DNA of 64,000 bases, taken from positions 1 to 64,000 of the forward strand of contig JAVCCG010000107.1 in assembly GCA_030765605.1 (NCBI GenBank). The letters run 5' to 3'. Below are positions 53,441 through 63,214 of this stretch, one piece after another. Every line of letters begins with the position of its first letter. Within the stretch, counting starts at the first letter, position 1. The notes beneath the pieces are model-generated. The model worked only from the letters and a program-made list of their open reading frames with translations. It was not told the origin of the DNA and did not search any database. This DNA is from Candidatus Alcyoniella australis. Lineage in GTDB: Bacteria; Lernaellota; Lernaellaia; JAVCCG01; Alcyoniellaceae. Made by a program: the position numbers and the translations under genes.

Positions 53441-55606
53441 TCAGCCCCCAACCGGGTTGCGCATCCGCTCGACCCGGATCACTCCCTTGATCTTACGCAG
53501 GGCGCGGATCATGTGATCCAGCTGCTTAACGTCCCTGACCTGCAGGCTGAAGGTGTGGTCGGCCTGCTTATCGTGGGTCGTCTCGATGTGCACGCGGGTG
53601 ATGTTTACCGACTCGGTGCTGATCACCTTGGAGATCGCGGCCAGCATCCCGGGGATGTCCTCGGACGTGATCCGGATCGTGGCTTGCGACAGGTCGTTGG
53701 CGGCCAGGTCCCATTCGACCTCCACCTTGCGCTCCTCCTCCTCGGCCTCGACTTCCGGACAATCGGTGGAGTGGATCGTCACCCCCCTGCCGCGGGTGAT
53801 GAAGCCGACGATCGGCTCGCCGGGCAGTGGGTTGCAGCAACGCGCGATGCGGAACACGACGTCGTCCACTCCGCTGACTCTGATTCCCCGATTGCGACCG
53901 CGCAACGGAGAAAGTATTTTGCTGATCGCGCCGCCCTCTTGTTTGGGCTCGGGCTTGTCCGAAGCCGCCTGGGGCGCGAACTCTGAGACCACCGGCTTGG
54001 TCGTCACCTTGCCAAAGCCGATCAGCGTCAGCAGCCCCTCGAAATTGCCAGCGCCGAACTTCTTGGCGATCTCTTCGATCCGCTCGTCGCGCTCGACTTT
54101 GTTCAAACTGATCTTGTAGCGCCGTAGTGCTTTCTCCAGCAGGCTGCGCCCCAGGCTCATCGCCCGCGCGCGCTCCTCTCGCTTTAGAAAAGAGTTGATC
54201 TTGTTGCGCGCCTGGGGGGTCTTGACGATTTTCATCCAGTCGCGGCTGGGGCGCGCGCTCTTGCTGGTGATGATCTCCACGCGTTCGCCGCTTTTAAGCT
54301 GGTACTTCAGCGGCACCAACGAGCCGTTGACCCGGGCGCCGCTGACGCTGTTGCCAACCTCGGTATGGATCGAATAGGCGAAGTCGATCGGCGTGGCCCC
54401 CTTGGGAAAGCTCTTGACGTCGCCGTGGGGCGTAAAGACGTAGACCTCGTCGGGGAACAGGTCGAGTTTGACCGAGTTGAGGAACTCCTCGGGGTCCTCC
54501 AGGTCGCGCTGCCACTCCAGCAGCCGCCGCAACCAAGCGAACTTGTGGTCGTCCTGAGGATTGAAGTCCACACCCTGTTTGTAGCGCCAATGCGCGGCGA
54601 TCCCCTCTTCGGCCAGGGCGTGCATCTCGTTAGTGCGGATCTGGATTTCCACCCGCTCGCCGTAGGGGCCGATCACCGTGGTGTGCAACGACTTGTACAT
54701 GTTGTCCTTGGGCAGCGCGATGTAGTCTTTGAAACGCCCGGGGACCGGTTTCCAGATCGAGTGGATCACTCCCAGCACCTCGTAGCAGTCCTGCAATCCC
54801 TCGACCACGATACGAAAGGCGATCAGGTCGTACACCTGCTCGAAGCTCAGGCCTTGCGACGTCATCTTCGACGCGATCGAATGCACGTTCTTGATCCGGC
54901 CCATCACGTCGGCTTTGATCCCGTGCTCGTCGAGAATCTCCTTGAGCAGCCGAATTACTTCCTGGACATACTTCTCGCGCTCGCGGCGCCCCTTCTTAAG
55001 CTTTAGCGTGATCTTGTAATACTCGTCGGAGTTCAGCACGCGGAACGAGAGATCCTCCAGCTCGGTCTTGACCGCCTGCATCCCCAGCCGCTGGGCCAAC
55101 GGGGCATAGATCTCCATGGTCTCGCGCGCCACCCGCTGCTGCTTCTCTTTGTTCAAATGCTCGATGGTGCGCATGTTGTGCAGCCGGTCGGCGAGCTTGA
55201 TCAGGATCACGCGAATGTCCTTGGCCGTGGCCAGAATGATCTTCTTGAAATTCTCAGCCTGGGCCTCGGCCGAGCTGCCGAAGCTCATGCGGCCAATCTT
55301 GGTCACGCCGTCGACCAGCCCCGCGATCTCCTTGCCGAAGACCTCGGTCAGCCGCTCGATATTTACTTGCTCGCAATCCTCCAGCGTGTCGTGCAGCAGC
55401 CCGGTGGCCACGCTGGCCACGTCCAGCCGCATGTTGGCCAGCTGGTTGGCGACTTCCAGCGGGTGGATCAGGTACGGCTCGCCGGACTGGCGCAACTGCC
55501 CGGCGTGGGCTCTGGCCGAAAAAATATAGGCCCGACGGATCAGATCGAGATCCGCCTCCGGGTTGTACTTCGCAACCCGGTCGATAATTTCATTGAGCCT
55601 GATCAT
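53441..55606 (-). CDS. RelA/SpoT-family (p)ppGpp synthetase/hydrolase
   Basis: A 721-residue bifunctional-type RSH protein. The hydrolase domain keeps the metal-binding His and HD pair (GLLHDTLED, His72/Asp73). The synthetase domain has GRFKDYIALPK, EIQIRTNEMH and AAHWRYK. A TGS domain (from about residue 390, starting VFTPHGDVKSFPKGATPIDFAY) and a C-terminal ACT domain follow. The ATG at 55606 overlaps the gmk stop (ATGA); upstream in-frame sequence lacks family similarity. The omega-subunit gene often found between gmk and this gene is absent. Confidence 0.95.
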   Translation of the reverse strand: MIRLNEIIDRVAKYNPEADLDLIRRAYIFSARAHAGQLRQSGEPYLIHPLEVANQLANMRLDVASVATGLLHDTLEDCEQVNIERLTEVFGKEIAGLVDGVTKIGRMSFGSSAEAQAENFKKIILATAKDIRVILIKLADRLHNMRTIEHLNKEKQQRVARETMEIYAPLAQRLGMQAVKTELEDLSFRVLNSDEYYKITLKLKKGRREREKYVQEVIRLLKEILDEHGIKADVMGRIKNVHSIASKMTSQGLSFEQVYDLIAFRIVVEGLQDCYEVLGVIHSIWKPVPGRFKDYIALPKDNMYKSLHTTVIGPYGERVEIQIRTNEMHALAEEGIAAHWRYKQGVDFNPQDDHKFAWLRRLLEWQRDLEDPEEFLNSVKLDLFPDEVYVFTPHGDVKSFPKGATPIDFAYSIHTEVGNSVSGARVNGSLVPLKYQLKSGERVEIITSKSARPSRDWMKIVKTPQARNKINSFLKREERARAMSLGRSLLEKALRRYKISLNKVERDERIEEIAKKFGAGNFEGLLTLIGFGKVTTKPVVSEFAPQAASDKPEPKQEGGAISKILSPLRGRNRGIRVSGVDDVVFRIARCCNPLPGEPIVGFITRGRGVTIHSTDCPEVEAEEEERKVEVEWDLAANDLSQATIRITSEDIPGMLAAISKVISTESVNITRVHIETTHDKQADHTFSLQVRDVKQLDHMIRALRKIKGVIRVERMRNPVGG

Positions 55607-56256
55607 CTGTTGAAACCCGCTCCTGCCGCGATCTGCGGATCCAGCCGACTCAGGGAGCGTTCGAGCCGGCACTCGTCGGCCCGTTGTGCGTCGCCGCCCC
55701 GGATGTAGTTGACGATCGAAAGCAGGTCCCGGGCCGCCGCGTCGAACTCGTCGTTGATTACCACGAACTCGGAACTGCCCAGATAGGACATCTCACGCCG
55801 AGCGTTGGCCAGCCGTCGCTGGATTACCTCGTCGCTGTCGGTTCCGCGCTGCTCCAGCCGTTGGCGCAGGGTCTCCATGCTCGGCGGGACGATGAAGATC
55901 AAGCGCGCTTCGGGCAGCGCTCCTTTGATCTGCACTGCGCCGATCCCGTCGATTTCGAACAAAACGTCCACACCCCTGGCCCGAATACGTTCCAGGTCGC
56001 TGCGACTGGTGCCGTAAAAGTTGCCGTAGAGTTCGGTGTGTTCGAGCAGTTCGCCGTTGTGCAACATGCGCTCGAACTGTTCTCGATCAACGAAATTGTA
56101 TTGCTCGCCGTTGTGCTCGTTTTTTCGCGGTTCGCGGGTGGTGGTTGAAAGGCTCAGCTCCAGCCCCTGGGCATGTTCCAACAGCCAGTGGACCAAGCTG
56201 GTCTTCCCCGTACCCGAAGCCCCTGAAATTACGAAAACGCGTCCCGGATGCTCCAT
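55603..56256 (-). CDS. gmk: Guanylate kinase
   Basis: A 217-residue enzyme phosphorylating GMP to GDP. The P-loop is SGASGTGKTS near the N-terminus, followed by STTTREPRKNEHNGEQYNFV (GMP-binding region) and ELYGNFYGTS. The ATG at 56256 was chosen; a TTG at 56271 would overlap the yicC stop. It is 7 nt after yicC and overlaps relA/spoT. The residues after about 200 extend slightly past the usual end. Confidence 0.95.
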   Translation of the reverse strand: MEHPGRVFVISGASGTGKTSLVHWLLEHAQGLELSLSTTTREPRKNEHNGEQYNFVDREQFERMLHNGELLEHTELYGNFYGTSRSDLERIRARGVDVLFEIDGIGAVQIKGALPEARLIFIVPPSMETLRQRLEQRGTDSDEVIQRRLANARREMSYLGSSEFVVINDEFDAAARDLLSIVNYIRGGDAQRADECRLERSLSRLDPQIAAGAGFNR

Positions 56257-56263
56257 CGTATTA

Positions 56264-57148
56264 CTACTCAATATTTTGGACTTGTTCCTTCATCTTCTCA
56301 AGCTCGCCCTTGACCTCCAGCGCCAGCTTGGTCAGCGCCAGCGACTGTGTTTTGGCCGACATCGTGCTGATCTCGCGCAGGCACTCCTGGATCAGAAAAT
56401 CGAGGCTGCGGCCACAGATTCCGCCGCGATTGAGCGTCTTGCGAATTTGTTCCAAGTGGCTGCGCAGCCGCGTCATCTCCTCGGTGATGTCGGCGCGGGA
56501 GGCCAGATACGCGGCCTCCATCTGAAAGCGATTCTCGTCGAGCTCCATCCGGCTGGCCAACGATTTGAGCCGTCCCTCGAGCTTTTTACCCAGCTCCTGC
56601 CTGGCCTGCGGCAGCCCGGCCTCGATCTGACCGATCAGGCTGATGATATCTTTTGCCCGGCCGGCCAGATCCTGGGCCAACACCGCGCCCTCGGTGCGCC
56701 GACTCAGATCGTGATCGCGCAACGCCTTACGCATCGCGGTCTCTGCCACGGATTGCTCCGCCGCGCTGGCCTCGGTCCGCTCGGAAACCGTGATCACTCC
56801 GGGCTGGCGCGCCACCAGCTCGAGGCTGACCTGATCGTCGAGCCCAGCCGCGTCGGCCAACTCGCGCAATGCGTCGGCCACCTGTTTGGCCAGCGCCCGA
56901 TCCACGCTCGCCGTGCGCGCCGGGGCTGAACCGCGATCAAGACTTAGGTTGCACTCAATCCGGCCGCGCGCCACCTTCTCGCGTACGATCTCACGCAAGC
57001 GCGGCTCGAGGTGTGCCAAGGCCGTCGGCAGCCGTAGATTGATATCGAGATAGCGGCCGTTGACGCTGCGTAGCTCGACATTCACGTGGGCCTGGCCGCG
57101 CTTGGCCTTGCCCCTGCCGTAACCGGTCATGCTTCGAATGGCACTCAT
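56264..57148 (-). CDS. YicC-family endoribonuclease
   Basis: A 294-residue YicC-like protein with the N-terminal signature SMTGYGRG, the E-L-R-S-V-N-G-R-Y-L-D segment (residues 26-36) and a C-terminal DUF1732 domain containing RSLDFLIQECLREISTMSAK. YicC proteins are RNases acting on RNA, including small RNAs. GGAG is 7 nt before the ATG, which overlaps the upstream stop (ATGA). The yicC-gmk order is conserved in many bacteria. Confidence 0.93.
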   Translation of the reverse strand: MSAIRSMTGYGRGKAKRGQAHVNVELRSVNGRYLDINLRLPTALAHLEPRLREIVREKVARGRIECNLSLDRGSAPARTASVDRALAKQVADALRELADAAGLDDQVSLELVARQPGVITVSERTEASAAEQSVAETAMRKALRDHDLSRRTEGAVLAQDLAGRAKDIISLIGQIEAGLPQARQELGKKLEGRLKSLASRMELDENRFQMEAAYLASRADITEEMTRLRSHLEQIRKTLNRGGICGRSLDFLIQECLREISTMSAKTQSLALTKLALEVKGELEKMKEQVQNIE

Positions 57149-57672
57149 CGCGTTCTCCGATCGATCAGATATTTTTCGCGCAGTCTGGAGAGCAGCCCCA
57201 GTAACTGCTGTTCACGGTAGTCCGGGTGGGTCCAGGCCAGCGGCTGGAAATTGCCGTCTTGATATACCAACCTCAGTTCGGCGTATATCCCGTGGTCCAG
57301 GTAGATCCGTTGCGCTGCGGGCTTGCCCGTCGCCAAAATCAAGCTCCCCTCGCTGAGCAACTCCGGATCGATGTTGACGCCGCGTCGGCCCTGTTCAGCG
57401 AACAGGTCCTCCAGCTCGTTCGTCTTGAGCTTGATCTCGACCAGCCGCCGCGGGCTTACCAAGTCGCTGAAGACCGCCAGCCGTCTGAAGATCGGGCTCC
57501 CCATCTCTTTGTAATAGTAGTCCGAATAATCGAACTCCTCGCTCTGTGTCAGCAGCTCGATTGGACCGAAGCTTGCGATCAGGCTATCGATCGCCCCCTG
57601 CTGATCAGCATCGCGGCCCACGAGCAGCTCGCAGATCAGGCGCGACAGATGAGGTTCGCTCAGAGTGCTCAA
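57145..57672 (-). CDS. DUF4416 protein
   Basis: A 175-residue soluble protein of the DUF4416 family, recognised by F-D-Y-S-D-Y-Y-Y-K-E-M-G, the VEIKLKTNELE segment, VNIDPELL and the closing W-T-H-P-D-Y-R-E motif. The function of the family is unknown. It overlaps both neighbours by 4 nt (ATGA at each end) and sits between the heptose kinase-like gene and yicC. Confidence 0.88.
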   Translation of the reverse strand: MSTLSEPHLSRLICELLVGRDADQQGAIDSLIASFGPIELLTQSEEFDYSDYYYKEMGSPIFRRLAVFSDLVSPRRLVEIKLKTNELEDLFAEQGRRGVNIDPELLSEGSLILATGKPAAQRIYLDHGIYAELRLVYQDGNFQPLAWTHPDYREQQLLGLLSRLREKYLIDRRTR

Positions 57673-58688
57673 GGCGCGCTGATCCGCGAGCGCCGCAGCT
57701 CGCGGACGAGCTGTTGGGCGCTGACCGTGGCCGTACCGACCTCTGCGACCACTATTCCGGCGGCGTAGTTGGCGATCAAGGCCGCGTCGGAGTAGCAGGC
57801 GCCGGCGCCGCGCGCCATGGTCAACACCGAGATCACCGTGTCGCCCGCGCCGGTGACGTCGAACACATCGCGGGCCACGGTCGGAATGTGCACCGGCCGC
57901 TTATCGCGCTGGAACAGACTCATTCCCTGTTCGCCGCGGGTGATCAACACCGCCTCGAGCTCAAAGCGCTTGAGGATCCGCTCTCCGCCGACCTCGACCT
58001 CGGCGTCGCTGCGCAGCTTGCTGCCCAGGGCCTGACCCGCCTCGTGATGGTTCGGTGTAATGATTCCCAATCCGCGGTAGAGGCTAAATTTGCGCACCTT
58101 GGGGTCCACGGCAACGGTCGTCGCGCCACTGATCAGCTTGCGCATTCCCTGAATCAGCGAACGGCCGACCACGCCCTTGCCGTAATCCGAGACGATCACC
58201 GCATCGAGCCCGCCATCGTCGCGAAAAGCCTCGAGCGACCCGAGGATCGAACGCACCGAGCTGCGTTCGATGGGGCCGACCTGTTCGCGGTCCATGCGTA
58301 CGACCTGCTGGGAGTGGGCAATGATCCGCGTTTTAACCGTGGTCGTGCGGCCATCCTCGACCACCAGGCCGCGATGGCCGATGCCGCGTTGATCGAGCCT
58401 GCCGCAGATCTGTTCCGCCGCGGCGTCCGATCCCACCAGCCCCATCAGTTCGACGTGGCCACCCAATGACCGCAGGTTGTTCGCCACGTTGGCCGCGCCG
58501 CCGAGCATGTAGCTCTCCTCGTTGACGTGCACAACCGGCACCGGCGCCTCGGGGCTAATCCGATCCACCTCTCCCCAGACGAACTGGTCGAGCATCACAT
58601 CGCCGATCACGGCAATGCGCACCCCGGAAAACCGTTTAACGATCTCGAGCAGCCTCTTCCTGCTTTCGGCCATATCACCCGTCGCCAT
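57669..58688 (-). CDS. rfaE1: D-glycero-beta-D-manno-heptose-7-phosphate kinase (RfaE domain I)
   Basis: A 339-residue PfkB-type sugar kinase of the HldE/RfaE N-terminal domain type. Motifs are GDVMLDQFVWG near the N-terminus, LGGAANVANNL, ITPNHHEA and the catalytic GAGDT with FDVTGAGDTV. It lacks the C-terminal adenylyltransferase domain of full HldE, so that partner must lie elsewhere. The start may be ATG 58688 (CAGGA close upstream) or ATG 58673. Location inside the LPS-core run supports ADP-heptose synthesis. Confidence 0.88.
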   Translation of the reverse strand: MATGDMAESRKRLLEIVKRFSGVRIAVIGDVMLDQFVWGEVDRISPEAPVPVVHVNEESYMLGGAANVANNLRSLGGHVELMGLVGSDAAAEQICGRLDQRGIGHRGLVVEDGRTTTVKTRIIAHSQQVVRMDREQVGPIERSSVRSILGSLEAFRDDGGLDAVIVSDYGKGVVGRSLIQGMRKLISGATTVAVDPKVRKFSLYRGLGIITPNHHEAGQALGSKLRSDAEVEVGGERILKRFELEAVLITRGEQGMSLFQRDKRPVHIPTVARDVFDVTGAGDTVISVLTMARGAGACYSDAALIANYAAGIVVAEVGTATVSAQQLVRELRRSRISAP

Positions 58689-61092
58689 TGTCCTGCGATC
58701 CCCTGGCCACGAGGGTTCCGGCCAATGCTGCGAACAGCATCATTACCTCCTCGTCGCCGAATACGTGTTGGAACATCCCGGCGGCCATGAACGACACCAG
58801 CGCGGCCGTGGCTCCCAAGTGCAGTGCCGCGTCGGGCCGCGGGGGCAGTCTACCAGATACCCGACCCAGCCCCAGTCTGAATATCGCGACCATCAGCCAG
58901 ACGAACGCGGCCAGCCCCAGCAGCCCGTACTCGGCCGGGACCTGCAAATAGATGTTGTGCGCGTGGGCCGAGCTGGTGAAACTGATGTTGTAATCCTCGC
59001 GATAGGGCGGTATCGAGGTGCGATAATTGCGCGGCCCAACTCCGGTCAGCGGATGGTCCTGGATCATTCGCACCGTGCTCTCCCAAGTCAGGATGCGCTC
59101 GAGGTTGACCCCGGTACGCCCCATGCTCATCACCCGACGCTGCAGCGACGGGCTGGCCAGCGAGAGCACCAGCCCAACTCCGACCCCGACCAGCAGCAGC
59201 GTCATCAGCGCCCGGCGTCCGCGTTGATAGCCCAGGAACAGCGCGCCGCAGAACAGGCCGACCCAGGCACTGCGCGCATAGGTAAAGAACAGCGCGAGCA
59301 GGATCGGCAACGAGCCGAGCATCAGCCACAGCTTCTGGCGGATGTGGCTGTCCCAGGGCCGTCGTACTTTTCCCAACGCGATCTTGAACGGAAAGCTCAG
59401 CGGCTCAAAGTCCGACCGTGTGCGCTGGAAGTAAAGCCCGAGGGCCACGGCCAGCACCATCGCCAACACGTTGCCCAGGGTCAGGTGATGCGAAAAAAAC
59501 CCCATGGCGTGATACGTGATGCCCAACTCGGGAAGATCCTTGAGGTTGTCTTTGACCGGATAACTGAGCCAACCGACCCAGTGCTGAATCACTCCCATTA
59601 CGCCGATGGGCACCGCACCGACGAACAGTAGTCCCAAAGCTGTGCGCACGTGCGACACGCTGAGAAACGTCGCGACGATCAACGGCGTAAACAGCACCCA
59701 GTTATCCAGCAGCCCTTTGATCGCACGCTCGCGGTCCACGGCCGCCAAGGTGGCGATAATCGCCGCCAGAATGAACGCCAGAATCGGCGCCAGCAGGCGC
59801 ATGCCGCCTGGTCGCGGATCGCGGCGCGCCACGGCGCGCACCACGTAGGCCGCCACGGCCAATCCCAGACCGATCTGCGCCAGGGAGATTGAGACCGCGG
59901 CGAACACGAAGTACATCAGCACGCCGATCAGGCCCAGATCGCTCATGGCGCAGGCTGTTCCGTGCTCCAAAATCGGCAGCGCGCAAACTTCCTCAAGGCC
60001 GCTTCGTGCGCGGTCGCGCCGGGCCTCGATGGTAAATTTATCGAGTACCAGCTTACGTGCTTGAGCGCCGCGCTCGCGCGTCTGTTCTAGATTGTCCAGC
60101 GCCTCGCTCAGCGCTCCCTCGAGCTGTGTCCGGTCGCCGCAATCGATCAGCCAGCCGCTCCGGCCATTCTCCACCTGGTCCGGCACTGCTCCGACCCGAG
60201 TTGCAATTGTGGGAACGCCGCCGGCCGCAGCCTCAAGTACCGCACGACAGGTGCCGTCGCTCCCCTCGCCGAGCAGCACCAGCACGTCCAGCCGCCGCAA
60301 GAGCGCCGGCAGATCTTGGTCCACGAACCCGAGGAACAGCACGCGGTCCGCGCAGCCCAATCCGCGCGCCGTCTGCTCCAACTCCTCCCGGCCCTCGCCG
60401 CGGCCCACGATCAGCAGCCGCGCGTCCGGGAAGCGTCCGCCGAGCGAGTCGAACGCCTCGAGCAACATCTGGTGTCCGCGTCCGGCCTTGATCCGCGAGA
60501 CAATGCCCACGGCCGGCGCGCCCGCGGGCAGCCCGTCGATCAACAGCGGCTCCACGCTGGGCGCGAAACGTTGGCAATCGACACCGCCGCCCAGCAGCTT
60601 GATCCGCGCCGGATCAAGCCCCGGATAGCTCTTCAACAGCTCTTGGCGTTGGGGCGTACCCACGCTGAAAATTCCGTCAGTCGATTCGAAGAGTCGCGCG
60701 TGGACCGGCCTGCGACGCGATTGGGCCGAAGTGTGCAACGTGCGCACAATGCGGAAGCGCGTGCGGCTCAGACGCCTCGCCAGTGCGGCGATCCAGTGGT
60801 CGTGGCTTAGTTGGCACCAAACCACGTCAATCCCCTGGTTGCGCACAAAGCGCGCCAGGCTGCGCGCGTCGGCGAGCATGCGCAACGGCCGTAGCGGCTT
60901 GCGCGAAAGCGACAGCTCGGGAGTTGCCTTGAGACCCAGCTCCGATATTTTAGTTTCGAGGGTTCCGGGGCGCGAGCGGTCGAACGCCACCCAGACCTCG
61001 TCGCCCTGTGCGGCGAGCATCGCGGCAGTGGTCAACGTGGGCTCGGCCGCGCCGGTCCAGTGGTGTTGGCTCAGGCAGACCAGCAGCTTCAA
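58675..61092 (-). CDS. GT4 glycosyltransferase fused to an O-antigen ligase/polymerase-like domain
   Basis: An 805-residue protein with an uninterrupted frame. Residues 1-370 form a GT-B glycosyltransferase (family 4-like: VGIVSRIKAGRGH, LFLGFVDQ, and an E-A-A-A-G-G-V-P-T-I-A-T segment). Residues about 385-790 form a polytopic Wzy/WaaL-like domain with about ten helices and the periplasmic ligase loop around HPLTGVGPRNYR and SSAHAHNIYLQ. An internal ATG at 59946 (M383) begins right at the membrane domain but lacks a good ribosome site, so either a true fusion or two proteins from one frame is possible. Confidence 0.78.
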   Translation of the reverse strand: MKLLVCLSQHHWTGAAEPTLTTAAMLAAQGDEVWVAFDRSRPGTLETKISELGLKATPELSLSRKPLRPLRMLADARSLARFVRNQGIDVVWCQLSHDHWIAALARRLSRTRFRIVRTLHTSAQSRRRPVHARLFESTDGIFSVGTPQRQELLKSYPGLDPARIKLLGGGVDCQRFAPSVEPLLIDGLPAGAPAVGIVSRIKAGRGHQMLLEAFDSLGGRFPDARLLIVGRGEGREELEQTARGLGCADRVLFLGFVDQDLPALLRRLDVLVLLGEGSDGTCRAVLEAAAGGVPTIATRVGAVPDQVENGRSGWLIDCGDRTQLEGALSEALDNLEQTRERGAQARKLVLDKFTIEARRDRARSGLEEVCALPILEHGTACAMSDLGLIGVLMYFVFAAVSISLAQIGLGLAVAAYVVRAVARRDPRPGGMRLLAPILAFILAAIIATLAAVDRERAIKGLLDNWVLFTPLIVATFLSVSHVRTALGLLFVGAVPIGVMGVIQHWVGWLSYPVKDNLKDLPELGITYHAMGFFSHHLTLGNVLAMVLAVALGLYFQRTRSDFEPLSFPFKIALGKVRRPWDSHIRQKLWLMLGSLPILLALFFTYARSAWVGLFCGALFLGYQRGRRALMTLLLVGVGVGLVLSLASPSLQRRVMSMGRTGVNLERILTWESTVRMIQDHPLTGVGPRNYRTSIPPYREDYNISFTSSAHAHNIYLQVPAEYGLLGLAAFVWLMVAIFRLGLGRVSGRLPPRPDAALHLGATAALVSFMAAGMFQHVFGDEEVMMLFAALAGTLVARGSQDNGDG

Positions 61093-62123
61093 GGGCGACT
61101 ATCCAAAATCTCCAGCGTGGCGGCGACCACCTGCTCCACGCTGATGCGATTGATGCACCGCGGGTCCGGACACTCGTGCTTCCAGCACGGTCCGCAATCG
61201 ACCTCGTGGGTCAATACACGCGATGGCTCGACCAGCGGCCCGACCCGTTGCGGATCGCTGGGGCCGAACAGCGCGACCACCGGCGTGCCCATCACCGCCG
61301 CGATATGCATCGGTCCCGAATCGCTGCCCAAATAGAGCGCGCAACGCGACAGCAAGTGCGCCAGGGCCTGCAGCGCGGTTGGCGGCGCGATCAGCGCCCC
61401 AGCCTTCGATCCTTTGGCCACGATTTGCGCCAGCTCCTCTTCTCCTGGCCCCCAGATCACCAGCGGAGTATAGCCGCGTTGCGCCAGCTCGCGGGCCACC
61501 GCGCCGTAGCGCTCGGGATCCCAGCGTTTGGTCGGCCAGCTCGCCGCCGGATTTATCGCCACCACGCGACCAGAATCCAGCCGTTGCTCGGCAAAGAAAC
61601 GATCGACCTCCAGCTTTTCAACCTCTGGAACATAAAGCCCCGGCGGCTCCAGGCAGCGCTGTGCGCCCGCAGCCTGAACAAGCGCCATGTACTTCTGCAC
61701 CGCGTGGAGATCGTCGGGCTGCGGCGTGACCAACACGTTGTTGAACAGCCGGCTGCCCTCGCGCCACTTGTCAAAGCCGATGCGCAACGGCGCATTAGAG
61801 GCCAGACTGAAGATCCCGGACTTGAGCAGCGTCTGAAAGTCGATGGCAATGTCGTAGGGCTGTTCGCGTAGCGGGCCGACGGTGCTCAGCAGTTTGCCGT
61901 AGGCCTTGCGCAGACCCAGTGCGCGCAGGTCGCTCATAAATCCCACGCGGTTGAACACGTGGACCTGATCCAGGTCCGGATGTCCCACCACAACCTTGGC
62001 GCTCTTGCCTTCGACCACCCAGCCGATGTGCGCTGTGGGAAAGCTGCGGCGCAGAGCGTGCAGCGCGTAGAGCGTGTGCACGCAATCGCCCACCGCGCCG
62101 AGTTTGACGATCAAAATCCGCAT
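61089..62123 (-). CDS. Family 9 glycosyltransferase (heptosyltransferase-like)
   Basis: A 344-residue GT9 enzyme: N-terminal MRILIVKLGAVGDCVHT, the central N-P-A-A-S-W-P-T-K-R-W motif contacting the donor, and YLGSDSGPMHIAAVMGTP. A C-terminal cysteine-rich stretch (D-C-G-P-C-W-K-H-E-C) is common in this subfamily. It overlaps the fusion gene by 4 nt and begins within the stop of the upstream gene (TGATG). Likely adds heptose in LPS core synthesis; exact linkage unknown. Confidence 0.9.
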   Translation of the reverse strand: MRILIVKLGAVGDCVHTLYALHALRRSFPTAHIGWVVEGKSAKVVVGHPDLDQVHVFNRVGFMSDLRALGLRKAYGKLLSTVGPLREQPYDIAIDFQTLLKSGIFSLASNAPLRIGFDKWREGSRLFNNVLVTPQPDDLHAVQKYMALVQAAGAQRCLEPPGLYVPEVEKLEVDRFFAEQRLDSGRVVAINPAASWPTKRWDPERYGAVARELAQRGYTPLVIWGPGEEELAQIVAKGSKAGALIAPPTALQALAHLLSRCALYLGSDSGPMHIAAVMGTPVVALFGPSDPQRVGPLVEPSRVLTHEVDCGPCWKHECPDPRCINRISVEQVVAATLEILDSRP

Positions 62124-63214
62124 CAGTCCACCAGGCTCCAATAGAACTGCGCCACCTGACGCGCCATGGATTGCGGAGAGAACTCGGCCGCAAACTCGCG
62201 CCCTCCCCCTGCCAACCGCGCGGCGAGCTTTTCATCGGAGAGGATCGTGACTATCTTGTCGGCGATGTCTGCGGGGTCGCGATTTTGGGCCAACAGTCCG
62301 CTGGACCCGTCGGACACGGCCTCGACCTGCCCTCCGGCGCGGGTCGCCACAACCGGCAGCCCGGCCAGGGATGCGTCGAGCAGTGAGGTGTTTAGCCCCT
62401 CAAGGTGGCTTGTCGAGACGTAGAGGTCCGCGGCGGCCAGCAGGTCGGGCACATCGTCGCGGAACCCCAGCAGCTTCACCCGATCGCCGAGGCCGAGCCC
62501 GTTGATCTGCTGCTCGAGCTCCTTGCGCAGTTCCCCGTCGCCGGCCACTGCGCAGGTCAGGTCGGCAAAGCGCGCCAACACCGTAGGCATCGCCTCGATT
62601 AAAAACTGGTGTCCCTTGTGATCGACCAGCGCACCGACGTTGAGCAGCAGCTTGTCTGTGGATTCGAGCCCCAGCTCGGCGCGCACCCGCTCCCGCGCGT
62701 CGTCCGCCGGCGGTCGGTATTCCACGGCCGAGTGCACGACCAGAATCTTTCCCGCGTCAATGCCGCTTTGGATCAGCACGTCGCGCACCGCCTTGCTGAT
62801 CGCAACGTAGCCGTCCACCGCTCTGTACTTCCAGCGGTTGAGCGCGTCCTCTCCTGGCTTGAAATCGACGCGGCGGTGGACCACGACCCGCCCGCCGGGA
62901 ACGTCGCGCGCGGCGAGCAGCGCCAGGGTGTGCGCGTGGCTGGAATGGGCGTGGAGAATGCGTATCCCCTGTTCGCGGGCGATCTTGGCGATGCGTCTGG
63001 CAGCCAATAAATCGAGCTCGCCGAACACGCGCATGGTGCTCACCGGCATGCGCAGCTCCTCGAAGCGCTCGGCGATCGGCGTACCCGGTCGCGAGACTAA
63101 AAAAGCCTGGTGCCCTACGGCGCGCAGCTCGCGCACCAGGAACAGCACCTGGCGTTGTCCGCCGCGCCAAGTGCGCTCGAGGTCGATGTGCAGGCTAGGG
63201 ATCTTCTTGGGCAT
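62123..63214 (-). CDS. Family 4 glycosyltransferase
   Basis: A 363-residue GT-B enzyme with the N-terminal GGQRQVLFLV loop, ILHAHSSHAHTLA, NVGALVDHKGH and the E-G-L-N-T-S-L-L-D-A-S-L-A-G-L-P-V-V-A-T segment of the donor site. The ATG at 63214 shares a base with the stop of the upstream gene (TGATG); the longer ORF runs into that gene. Likely a core or inner-oligosaccharide sugar transferase. Confidence 0.88.
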   Translation of the reverse strand: MPKKIPSLHIDLERTWRGGQRQVLFLVRELRAVGHQAFLVSRPGTPIAERFEELRMPVSTMRVFGELDLLAARRIAKIAREQGIRILHAHSSHAHTLALLAARDVPGGRVVVHRRVDFKPGEDALNRWKYRAVDGYVAISKAVRDVLIQSGIDAGKILVVHSAVEYRPPADDARERVRAELGLESTDKLLLNVGALVDHKGHQFLIEAMPTVLARFADLTCAVAGDGELRKELEQQINGLGLGDRVKLLGFRDDVPDLLAAADLYVSTSHLEGLNTSLLDASLAGLPVVATRAGGQVEAVSDGSSGLLAQNRDPADIADKIVTILSDEKLAARLAGGGREFAAEFSPQSMARQVAQFYWSLVD

